Origin: Folioceros fuciformis
Taxonomy: Eukaryota > Anthocerotophyta > Anthocerotopsida > Anthocerotales
DNA length: 43,424 nt
NCBI GenBank assembly: GCA_049999805.1
Contig: JBNGIO010006327.1
Coordinates: forward strand, 91,673 to 135,096
Direction: 5' to 3'
This document shows positions 1 through 10,031 of this stretch, in pieces (positions within the stretch are counted from its first letter, which is position 1; each line of letters starts with the position of its first letter). The notes beneath the pieces are model-generated. The model was not told where the DNA came from. It searched no databases and worked only from the letters and a program-made list of their open reading frames with translations. A program made the translations under genes and the position numbers.

Positions 1-780
1 TTTTCATGTTGTCTCAGTTCTCTCACGAAACACACCATTTTCATGTTGTCTGGGTTTTCTCAAGAAACAGAAGAGATGCACAACATCGAAACTTCATCAA
101 ATGGAAACTGAACACATACACAACAGATACACAACATTCACCAAATCAAATTGAATCACAACATTCAAGAAACAAACCGTTTTCATGTTGTCTCACTTCA
201 CTCAAGAAACAGACTCTTTCCATGTTGTCTCACTTCACTCAAGAAACAAACCGTTTTCATGTTGTCTCACTTCACTCAAGAAATAGACTGTTTCCATGTT
301 GTCTCACTTCACTCAAGAAACAAACCGTTTTCATGTTGTCTTACTTCACTCAAGAAACAAACCGTTTTCATGTTGTCTCACTTCACTCAAGAAACAGACC
401 GTTTTCATGTTGTCTCACTTCACTTCAGAAACAAAATGAAAACACGACATTCAATTTCTCAAATGGAATCAAAACATTCGAGGAACATACCGTTTTCATA
501 TTGTCCCACTTAACTCAAGAAACTGAACAGATACACAACATTCAAGATACGTAACATTTTCATATTATCCCACTTAACTCAAGAAACAAAACAAATACAC
601 AACATTCAAGATATGTAACGTTTTCATGCTATCCCACTTAACTCAAGAAACAGAACAGATACACAAGATTCAAGAAACAAATTTTTTCATACTTTTCCAC
701 TTTACTCAAGAAATGGAATAGAAACATAACATTCAAGAGATAGAAAGTTTTCATACTGTCCCACTTTAACATCTTTCACA
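1..780. repeat. 37-bp minisatellite array
   Basis: Tandem repeat with an exact 37-bp period. The CATGTTGTCT core recurs at 184, 221, 258, 295, 332, 369 and 406. Copies before 160 and after about 430 are more diverged and mixed with related AT-rich sequence. Since 37 is not a multiple of 3, long open frames here are repeat artefacts with a 37-residue period, not genes. Confidence 0.9.
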
Positions 781-959
781 AGTTGTAACTAGAGCTTTTA
801 GATGCAATTGTCTTGAACACTTGTAACATCTTCCACAAATCCAACTAGAGCCCTGTGATGCAATTGTCCAAACCACTTACAACGTCTTCCGCAAAGCCAA
901 TTGGAACCAGGTGCAATTATCTCGACCACTTTTGGAACATCTTTTGGAGATCCAACACC

Positions 960-1260
960 ATTATAGTAACATTTTCTGCAAATCCAACACCACTACAATA
1001 ACAACTACTATAGATCCAACACCACTACGGTAACATCTTCTGTAGATCCAACACCACTACTGTAGATCCAACACCCCTACTATAGATCCAACACCACTAC
1101 GGTAACATCTTCTGTAGATCCAACACCACTACTATAGATCCAACACCACTACAATAACATCTTCAGTAGATCCAACACCACTACTGTAGATCCAACACCT
1201 CTACTGTAGATCCAACACCACTACAGTAACATCTTATGTAGATCCAACACCATTACAATA
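960..1260. repeat. 20/32-bp interleaved minisatellite
   Basis: Repeats of TAGATCCAACACCACTAC occur either directly (about 20-bp period) or separated by GGTAACATCTTCTG-type spacers (about 32-bp period). The two unit lengths alternate irregularly, as expected from unequal exchange between nested units. No coding signal is seen. Confidence 0.8.
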
Positions 1261-1720
1261 ACATCTTCTACAGATCCAATAAGAGCCTTTGAATGCAATT
1301 GTCCAAAACACTCATAACATCTTCAACAGATCCAACAAGAGCCTTTGAACGCAATTGTCCAAAACACTCATAACATCTCCATTGTCCAAAACACTCATAG
1401 CATCTCCAACAGATCCAACACGAGCCTTTGAATGCAATTGTCCAAAATACTTGTAACATCTCCACCAAATCCAACTTGAGCCTTTGAGTGCAATTGTCCA
1501 AAACACTCATAACATCTCCAACAGATCCAACAAGAGCCTTTGAATGCAATTGTCCGAAACACTTGTAACATCTCCAATACATCCAACTAGAACCTTTGAA
1601 TGCAATTGTCCAAAACACTCATAACATCTACAACAGATCCAACAAGAGCCTTTGAATGCAATTGTCCAAAACACTCATAACATCTCCAACAAATCCAACA
1701 AGAGGCTTTGAATGTGGATG
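1261..1720. repeat. 56-bp minisatellite array
   Basis: Tandem repeat with a 56-bp period: ACATCT starts at 1261, 1317 and 1373, with a truncated copy near 1381-1400, after which the 56-bp spacing resumes (1400 to 1456). Each unit contains GCAATTGTCCAAAACACT and GATCCAACAAGAGCC. The open frame of about 116 codons on the minus strand is just the repeat read through and is not called as a gene. Confidence 0.88.
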
Positions 1721-1764
1721 TCGAAATCAATATATAGATTCAAATCAACTTACATCTTAGCTAG

Positions 1765-2150
1765 CTATGAGCACTCCCTGAGAAAGGTAAAAAGGGAAGT
1801 GCTCTTGGTATTTTCAACTGGCCGATATGAAGCACATCCTGAGAAAGGCAAAAAGGGAAGTGCTCTTGGTATTTTCACCTTGCCAATATGAAGCACTTCC
1901 CGAGAAAGGCAAGAAAGGAAAGTGCTCCTCGTATTTGCATCTTGTTGATACAAAGCACCTCATGAGAAAGGCAAAAAGGAAAGTGCTTCTTGTATTTTCA
2001 TCTTGCCGATAAGAAGCACCTCCTGAGAAAGGCAGGCAAAAAGGAAAGTGCTTCTTGTATTTTCATCTTGCCGATAAGAAGCACCTCCTGAGAAAGGCAA
2101 AAAGGAAAGTGCAAGGCAAAAAGGAAAGTGCTCCTGATATTTTTAGCTTG
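1765..2150. repeat. 61-bp minisatellite array
   Basis: GAGAAAGG recurs at 1780, 1841, 1902, 1964, 2025 and 2090, a period of 61-62 bp with one 4-bp internal duplication (GGCA) giving 65. Units combine GAAGCACCTCCTGAGAAAGG with a TCTTGCCGATA segment. The last copies are truncated. No gene is seen. Confidence 0.88.
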
Positions 2151-2285
2151 CCGGTAATAAGTGTGTCCATAAAATATGAATCCACATGTCCTGTTAATAA
2201 TGAGCTTGAAGACAGTTGAAGATTCTTTCGACATTTGATTGCTTGATGTCGAGTGTACTTACACAATCATAGAGAACAAAGATAT

Positions 2286-2385
2286 NNNNNNNNNNNNNNN
2301 NNNNNNNNNNNNNNNNNNNNNNNNNNNNNNNNNNNNNNNNNNNNNNNNNNNNNNNNNNNNNNNNNNNNNNNNNNNNNNNNNNNNN
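2286..2385. other. Assembly gap (100 N) with identical edges
   Basis: Exactly 100 N. The 42 bases just before it (2244-2285) are identical to the 42 bases just after it (2386-2427), so two contig ends overlap here. The real gap may be zero or negative in length. Confidence 0.95.
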
Positions 2386-2427
2386 TGATGTCGAGTGTAC
2401 TTACACAATCATAGAGAACAAAGATAT

Positions 2428-2830
2428 AGAAACTCAACTGATGTCCTATGCTTCACTTCAAGGATACAGTCTCTCGCTTTCTGCAAATGACACCCCTTTC
2501 ATGGTTCAGGATTCAAGGTTGGAATCAAAGTTAGAACAAACAATAAGTTCAAAGTTAGAACAAACAATAAGTTAATAGGTACTGAGCGAGTACCTACTAG
2601 AAAGAGCAAAGCATGTTTCTTCGTCGGATACATACCTCGGAAAGAGCAAAGCATTTTGGTTTATCTGATACATACCTAGAAAGAGCAAAGCATTTTCATT
2701 TATCGCGCCTTCCTGGGAGGACACTCCTTGGAAACTCCTTGACCAGGAAGACCCAGGGTTAATGAGACGTTCAGAAAATCGCATGATTCGTGCATAAGAA
2801 TCCCTGCATGTTGGCAGCACCCTGTTATTG
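2428..2830. repeat. Non-coding stretch with two short tandem repeats
   Basis: No gene is seen. Two small repeats are present: a roughly 24-bp perfect direct repeat around TTAGAACAAACAATAAGTT (about 2526-2573), and three copies of AAAGAGCAAAGCAT spaced about 40 bp apart (2599, 2639 and 2678). The right end runs into the 3' side of the kelch gene and may include its 3' UTR. Confidence 0.7.
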
Positions 2831-5800
2831 TCATGTTACTAGGGTCCGTGTCATGGTAATCAAGATTGCAAGTGCAGGCCTCTCACTCTTACCGGTTCGA
2901 GGGGAATCAACCGCTACTGCCGGTGGACATAGTGATGGACCAACTGCAAGTTGTGGGCTCCGTGGCCCAAGAAGATCAATACCGAAGCTAGCTGGTGGCC
3001 CAAGAAGATCAATACCAATGCTAGCTGGAGGAGGCAATGACGGAATCTCCCGCTTCCTAGCCTTGGGTGCCAGTGGTCTGAATGCACCCACTACCGAAGA
3101 GCTGGGGTAACTCTGGATCCCATGGTGTTGGGGGATATTTTCGCCTAGCCGTGTGGCCCTTTTCCTCAAGGGTCGTACGGGAGTATTTGCGACGGGTACA
3201 GGCCCGGCCGCAATATTTGTTGCTCTCACTACCGGGACCATAGCCGATCCACCTACTATGGGAATTTGATGCGTGGATCCTGTTCTAGAAGTAGGAGGGA
3301 TGTTGACACCCACCGAATAGCTTCCAGGTCCTCGTCCAGCCATTGCTCCAGCTTGAAACACTGTACCTTCGAGAATGCCTACCTCCCCATTTGTCACAGT
3401 CGGAATTGTAACCGGATTCGAAAGTAAGCACTGTGCTTCTGATGGAGCAGGAGTGACATGCAGGCCTGGCATCTGAACCGCTGGACTGAAGATCATACTC
3501 TGCTGGGGAACAGCAAACGATTTGTTCCACAGCGAGGCGTCATCAACGCTGTTTGCCTGCGCAGAACCATATGCCATACATACATGTGTATCAGATGGCG
3601 TGATTCACTCGTGTTAGAATGCACCTGGCCATGGTTATAACCTAGTCTGCCGAGATATGACTATAACTCACTTTCTGGAGGAAGAGAACTCCTTGAAATA
3701 ACTCGCCGTTGATGTCTGTGGACACCAGATAGCCATGGTCAAATACTCCTACTACGCGTGCTTGTACCGTAACGCCACCCTGCGGAGGAAGACAGTGCAT
3801 CTCGTCACACAAGAGCCAGGCCATCACCAACCCCGGGACATCCGCAATCTCCCACATCTGTTCAGGAACGTACTGATTGAATTACCGTGACAGGCCGAAT
3901 TTGCAGATGATCGCCCTGGAAATGATCCACGTTAGACTGGAAAGCGTGGTTGGTATGTACGCCGTTCGTAGTTGATTGATCCTGTCCATCTGTGGCCGTT
4001 GGCAGAGTAATCCCACCCAGGGCTGGAAGTGGTGCTACAATTGTTTGAACCTGTTGGTTCGGATGACCGTTGAGTGGAAGTGACGGATGGCTACTCAGTG
4101 TACACCCGTCTTGAATGTAGGTGGCTGAGTCCCGTATCATCGATCCCCTTTGGATTGTTCCTGATGCCTCTTGAACTCTTCCCTCCAAAGCCTGCAATGA
4201 CTGAGCGGCACTGTTTGCCTCTGGGAAAAAGATGTTCCGAGGCTGGTGGATGGAGGAATCCACAGAGCAGGGTCTCCAGATTCCTGTTTTCATGTCTACT
4301 TCCGTATGCGCTTTCTCACTTTCCGACATGACTTCTGCGGCAAGTCTGGACTTGGTCACATCAAGAGCACGCCTAGCCTTTGCCATGATGTTGCTGGTGC
4401 TCCTGCGTTCATTGGTAAATTGATAATCTGAGGACAATTGAAGACGTTCAAGTTAGACTTGCATTCCACTCATTCTGTGGAGAAATCTCTACTGGGCTCG
4501 CAATTACTGATCCATCTAGACAGTAACAAAGGTCGGGCAAATCTCCATCCCCACGTTCTTATCTCCTCCGTGGCCTTACCTTCTTGAAGGCCGAATATCC
4601 CTGGTGTGATGTTACTCTCTTCAGATAGGCTTCGTTTTCTGCTGCCAACTGAGGGGACGCCCAAGGGCTGGAAACCTATTGACGCTTGGGATACTTGGAT
4701 TTCAATTGCCGCTTGCAGGGCTGCGACTTCTTGAGATGTTCGCACAATGGTAACATCGGTACCATGAAGAGCTTCATGCGGCTGCGTATTCCGGCAGTTC
4801 ACGAGGAGAATCTCAGCAGAAGGGTGAGAATTCAGGCATTGTAGGGGATTTCCTGAATTGAAAGGCAGACTCTTGTAGACGTGGTCATTTTCTTTTAAGA
4901 ACAACTTCGGATGAGCACTTACAGTTGGCACAGTCTGTGAGGATGAAGCCGGCGAATGGTGAGCTCCCGCAGCATTTTCCTCCAGTTCCGAAGGACGGCA
5001 TCCAGGACATTCGCAGCTGTAAAAGTTTCCTGAGGACAAACTGGCGGCCGCTTGAAGTGTCTCCCCTGACCCAAGGGTGTCCAGAATGAGAACCTCGCCC
5101 AGTGTGGTGTTGGAACATCTGTTTCACACAGGCTATGAGCACAGGTCTGTCTCACGCAGAGCCCTGAACAATGCCCCACAGGTGGAGGCAGGTTTTGCAA
5201 CTGCATACAAATTGAGTAAAAGTGGATTCGAGGACGCAGTTGTCGATGTCAGTGCTCCCCAACTAGTTGGAGAAAAAGCCTAGGGGGAGCATACTTACCC
5301 TCCATAGAAGAGGACGGGGCCATGCTCTTCCACGAACGTTGTCGAGTGTAAGAACCTTCCTCGTGGAACTGCGCCAGTCGCGTCAATTTGCACCCACACC
5401 GCAAACCGTGTGTGCAAAACCCATAAATCGTTAAAGCGGGTGCCTCCTCGCCCGATACCTCCAAATATGTAGATCTGATTTTCAGGGCCGTATCAAATTC
5501 TGTGCACCTGAGAAGAAAAATCAAAATTCTTGGTGTATTGTCAAAAACTTCACCTTGTCATCCTTGGTGAAGCAGGAGTGACCAGCTCGGGGTGGAGGAT
5601 GCGTATCTCCCACAATGCTGAACTGTGAGAAGAAACGAGTGCCCAGAATGTGGTCAGACTGTTTATATACGTGATGCTGGTGTTGCCCATCATCGTGAAA
5701 GCACAAGCTTGTGAAATGTTGAGACGGAATACCTTAGACCACTCGTACGTGTTGACGTTCAACACATTCACTTCAGTCACAAACTGATTATCCCCAGCGT

Positions 5801-6737
5801 CTCCCCCAACAATGAAGAGACGGTCTCCCACCATCACTGCTGAATGTGCCCTCCGTGGCTTTGGCAATGGCCCGGACACGGCTGGGCAGGACCATTTCCA
5901 TGACTTGAGATTGAGAACATACAAATCCTGCAAACAAGGCTGCGCGAGCCCGCCTCTTCCCCCAAAAACAAGCAGAAGGGAATTGTGCTTATCCAACGTT
6001 CCACTATGACAATCTCTCGCGAGCGGAAAGTCCCCTGGATTGGAGACGAATGTCATCAGCTTGAGAGCGAGAACTCAGTCCCTTTTTTCTGACACCATAG
6101 ACAAAGTAATTGAGCTCCAAGACAAGGAAACTGCATTGTGTTGCACAGCAAACCTAATCCTCGGACGGACCCACAGCAAGTACCTGAAAGTCGTGGTTTG
6201 GTCCATACGAGTGTCTTGAGGTCGAGGTACAGGAGGTCATTCGTCTTCTCCAGGGACCCATTGGTCTTGACCACGGTCCCTCCAAATATGAACACGGTAC
6301 TCTCAATCAGGAAAGCTGAGTGACCTTCGCGCTGCCCTGGCTCCTCCCCCGTCGTCACAAGAACCGTAGACCTTTTTGTCTCCAGGTTGATACACAGCAC
6401 ATCACCCAGCTTGTTACCACCGGAACAACCCTGTCGCACACAAATCGTCTCAATAGCCAGACAATGCCAGGATGCGCAAATGTAAGAGAAGATGAGCTCA
6501 CAAACTGGGAACTGAGGCAAGCAAAATCGGGAAACACGATAACCACAAATGCTTGCGCACCCCGTGAACGTAGAGGCAGTTGTTCTCATACACAGCTACG
6601 TGCCCCATCCGCGTGGATGGGACCACCAGCTCTGGGTCGATCCATGTGAAGCGCTCAGCCTCCAGAATATGCTTCCTCAGGCTCTTTTCTCTCCTCTCGT
6701 TCCAAGCAGTTGGCCGCCAAGTCGGTAGAGTGGCCAT
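2831..6737 (-). CDS. Kelch-repeat protein with long disordered C-terminal region
   Basis: Nine exons on the minus strand: 6561-6737, 6184-6430, 5733-6034, 5554-5622, 5299-5474, 4580-5118, 3886-4427, 3672-3779, 2831-3556. All junctions are GT-AG and keep phase, giving about 961 residues. Residues 1 to about 345 form a kelch beta-propeller with repeated GG turns: FIFGG, LLVFGGRGG, LFIVGGDAG, IYIFGGIGRGG, VLFYGGCS. Kelch propellers are usually protein-interaction platforms. Residues about 350-685 are low-complexity and Ser/Gln-rich. Residues about 685-720 carry a compact motif with FDHGYLVS and FQGVLF, which I recall only loosely from other plant nuclear proteins. The tail (721-961) is Pro/Gly/Ala-rich and holds a direct 11-residue duplication around GIDLLGP. 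The start is the first ATG in frame before the first kelch turn; the leader upstream is GC-rich. I cannot assign a biological role. Confidence 0.8.
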
Positions 6738-9283
6738 CACAGGCGCAAGGGATCACTGAGCCAAACGCGGAGCCGCCCAAGCCCAGAGAGCCAGAGTGCC
6801 AGGGTGCGGCGGGATTTGCGTACTCCAGCCTGCATCCAAATGCCCTCCACGAGAGGAGCGTCAACACCAAAAGCACAGCAGGGAGGAAGAGGCGCAGGAC
6901 TCAAAGCGTCGACAAGCTTCCCCGTGCGATTGCACGTTGTTTGGGATCGTCAGCCCCGAGCCCGAGCGCGAGCCCAAGCGGAAGCGCGTACGAACCAGGA
7001 AGAGAGGCGCGCGTCCGAATTTCGCAAGCTTGCGACGCGCGCACAGCACAGTCAGGGGGGTACCTCGGCAGAGAGCGCTGCAGCGGCCGGAATGGAATTC
7101 GCGTCCGGGCAGCTCCACCACGCACTGGGCCCGATTTCTGAGCAGGCGGGTGGGGGAGCGGGGGGGAGTAGGTGAGGGCGCGCAGGCGGGCGAGGTGGAC
7201 AGGTCTGAGTAATCTGCGGCGGCAGGACGACACGATTCGGACTCCGAAGCGGATCGCGAAGAGCGATCGCGTAAACGGGATCGTGCCAATATCTGCAGCC
7301 ACATTGGCGCCCACAATTAGAGGGCCAGGCAGGAGTATATTTTGCATGCTGCCCTGCCGCGCAGCTCTCCAACAGCTGCAGCTGCGCGCACTGAGCCACA
7401 GTTCCAAAGGTGATAGCGACGGCCGCGGGAAGTGAGCGTGACGGCGACGCCAGCAACACGGACAGCGATGTCATCAGCAGACCGGCTCACAAATGGTTTC
7501 CTGCCCCTCGCTCGTCCTTCAACTCCGGGTTAACAGCCTGGTCACATTCGCGGGCTCTTTGTCCTTGCCGAGCCAGCCATCCGCCATTATCACAATAGCG
7601 ACATCCTTGAGGGTCGCCTGCTGCGATTGCAGGCTCCATGCATACATCGCCTTCGCAGGCCTGTAATCTCATCAAAGCTGTTTGGTAAAAGTTGTTTTCT
7701 GGCGTCAAATCAGGTCTGCTACGGCCCTCTACAAGGATGCATTACATATCTGGTCTGAAGCTTCGGAAGCAAGTGTGTTTGTACCTACGGGAGCTGAGTC
7801 ACACATATGCACTGAGAGCCGTCTCCATAGCTCCCCGCCTTGTCCTTGTCTCATGCCATGTCACCGGAGCGTGTGCATCGGAAACAACGGAGAGATGAGC
7901 AGGAGGCGTGTCAAACATGGGAAGCTAGGGCTCCAGGAACTCGCCGTCCCACGTTGTCGTGACATAGAAGATGTCCATGCTGGGGTTGGTGAACCAACGT
8001 CCATGAGCCTCAGAGTGTGGCAGTCCACAGCGACAGCGGTGTTTGCAGGATGTGGCGCTGCCAGGACGAGAACTACAAGCCCTACCTAGCCTGCCCTAAC
8101 CTGGCCGAGCCGAGGGAGTACGTCCTTCGTCCTCGAAGCTCCACCTCGTGCCGCGTGAGCTGTTCGTGTCAAGATCCACAGGATGCTGCGGATGCAAAGC
8201 TACGCGTATGCGTATCGCAAATGCAAAGGCTAATGTGTCTCCCCTCATGCGCTGGCTGTCATCCAGGCAGGCAAAGATAGGCAGGACAGTCAGAGCAGAG
8301 GCTTGTGTATTGAGGTTTCTTGTGAGCAACCACCACCATGACAAACGCACGAATTGCAGACCGGTGCGTTTTGACTCGGACAGCAGCAAGCCTTCCGTGT
8401 CAGACGTATGTGTGTAGCTAGCTAGCAAGCAAGCTATGTACACACAGCTCTCAAGGTCAATTGTAACCTCCTCCTCCCCTCATCCCCTAACCAATTTTGT
8501 TCCTGATGAGGAACCTCGCAAAGTGGCTGCAAGTCTGATGTAGCCTGGCCACCTACCAGTGTGAAAAGGTGTGACTTGGGCTTGCCTTGGATGTATTCAG
8601 AGGGTCATGAGAGCGTTTCCGTCTGGCAAAGGCAGGCGTTGTGAGCTCACGGGCGAGGCTATGCTACCTGTGTTGAGCTCCCGTCACATTCGCCTTTTCA
8701 GCTCACAATTGTGCTACTCCTCTGGACAGCTGTCGCTGTTGTAGCCTGGTGCGACTCTAACGGTACGCTGCAGCCTGTCTGAAGGAGATGGGGGGAAATC
8801 AGGACTGATGTGCCACACAACAGGGGTTGCAAGACTCGCTGGCATCATGCTGCTGAAAGCGCAACAACAGTGACATCCCGAGGCAGACGCTCGAGACAAC
8901 AGCAGGCGCTCCATCACACAGCCACAGGCCGCAGTGCCTCGACACCCCACCCCATACATACTCCCTTACCTGAGACGGCAGCTTTCTGTAGCCTGAAAAA
9001 CGTCGTCATCCTCATTCGTGCTATTCCTTCGTATCCTATCACCTGATCACACTACTAATCCAAGCCCAACTTTTGCTAAACTTTAAAAATCTTATAAATT
9101 TAAAAGTCCATTTCACTTCACTTTAGCGTTCTCATAGGATATAAACAAAGTAACTACAAAGTTCTACATGTTTGCTCATCAAAGTCTATGGAAGAAGAAG
9201 ACATGCATGCACACATACATTCATAATCCTTACAAGTTCACAATCACATTCATGGGTATTTTACTGAGTGCATGTGTAATCCA
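6738..9283. other. Intergenic region, GC-rich leader side then unremarkable DNA
   Basis: I see no gene in these 2.5 kb. 6738-7480 is strongly GC-rich with many CG dinucleotides on the upstream side of the kelch gene, and probably holds its promoter and 5' UTR. 7480-9050 is mixed sequence with only short open frames that resemble nothing I know. From about 9050 the DNA turns AT-rich towards the Gnk2-like gene. A non-coding RNA cannot be excluded. Confidence 0.5.
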
Positions 9284-9736
9284 TTATTCTTCATTCCAAG
9301 GACTCAAGGTTTCTTGGGGCAATGGGGAGTCAGAGTACCGGATGAAGCAATCTTTGGCATAGAGTTCAGCAGTCTTCTTCAAAGGGCAGAATGTTTGATC
9401 AATCCATATACTAAGTGTAAGAATACAAACTGCACAATCTTCTCTACTTGTCATAGTGAGTGATGGTTGAGAACATGAACCGCGGTAATGAATCTCTCCA
9501 TAGGACTCCTCCCGTGGTAAATTACGTGCCGTTCCCAATACAGGGAATCCTTGAGGGATCATATCTTGCAATCTTTGTTTCATTAGTTTATGCACTTGTT
9601 CATATACACTATTTGGTGCAAAGTTACTTTCCCCGCATTTCCAATATGTAATAGTTGTATCAGAAGTAATTGGTTGCGTCATGCATTTAGTTATAAGTAA
9701 GCACATACTGAAACCAAAGAAGAATTTAAAAGACAT
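9284..9736 (-). CDS. Secreted Gnk2/DUF26-like cysteine-rich protein
   Basis: A single uninterrupted frame of 150 residues. Residues 1 to about 21 are a hydrophobic signal peptide with no charged residues after Lys4 until the cleavage region. The mature part fits the Gnk2-homologous (DUF26, salt-stress/antifungal) domain: Cys34 followed by GESNFAP, then YGEIHYRG, Cys88, Cys101, Cys104, Cys117-Pro, and DCFIRYSD with Cys130. The six cysteines match the three disulphides of the family. Family members include ginkbilobin-2 and the ectodomains of cysteine-rich receptor kinases; there is no kinase or membrane segment here, so a secreted apoplastic protein is likely. Oddly, the first spacing is C-X12-C-X2-C rather than the usual C-X8-C-X2-C. 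The gene lies in an AT-rich island unlike its neighbours and is intronless. Its exact function is unknown. Confidence 0.65.
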   Translation of the reverse strand: MSFKFFFGFSMCLLITKCMTQPITSDTTITYWKCGESNFAPNSVYEQVHKLMKQRLQDMIPQGFPVLGTARNLPREESYGEIHYRGSCSQPSLTMTSREDCAVCILTLSIWIDQTFCPLKKTAELYAKDCFIRYSDSPLPQETLSPWNEE

Positions 9737-10031
9737 GATGTATAGAAATATGAAGTGAAATACTATCTTATCCTTCTTAAAGTCGTTGATAATGTTCTAT
9801 ATGCTGCCTCCTTGGTGAAGATTTTATAAAATGCGGGGTTGCTCAACTAACTCGTAGGATGTGTAAACTGACACAAGAATCGGATAGTTTAGAATTTTAA
9901 ATACAAAACAGGTGAAAGGTTTTTTGTTTGGATGGTGCTGGTCCTTCGACGAGTCTTCCAATAGGAAGATTGCCAATGGCTTCTTGAGGTGGCTGTTGCC
10001 ATCCACGTGAAAGATGGAAGGCCTGAGTCCC

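Noticed and set aside
181-430. CRISPR-like array
   Set aside because: The 37-bp units abut directly with no unique spacers, and the gene content is plant nuclear.
6-554. Open frame of 182 codons on plus
   Set aside because: It is the 37-bp satellite read through; the period is not a multiple of 3 and the same sequence is open in other frames.
1268-1618. Open frame of 116 codons on minus
   Set aside because: Pure 56-bp satellite read in several overlapping frames.
3858-3885. A 28-nt micro-intron in the kelch gene (GTAATT...GAACAG)
   Set aside because: A stronger acceptor (CCTCCGCAG at 3780-3782) gives an ordinary 106-nt intron in the same phase.
6901-7407. Overlapping open frames in GC-rich DNA
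   Set aside because: Several frames on both strands are open together because stop codons are rare in GC-rich sequence; none resembles a known protein.
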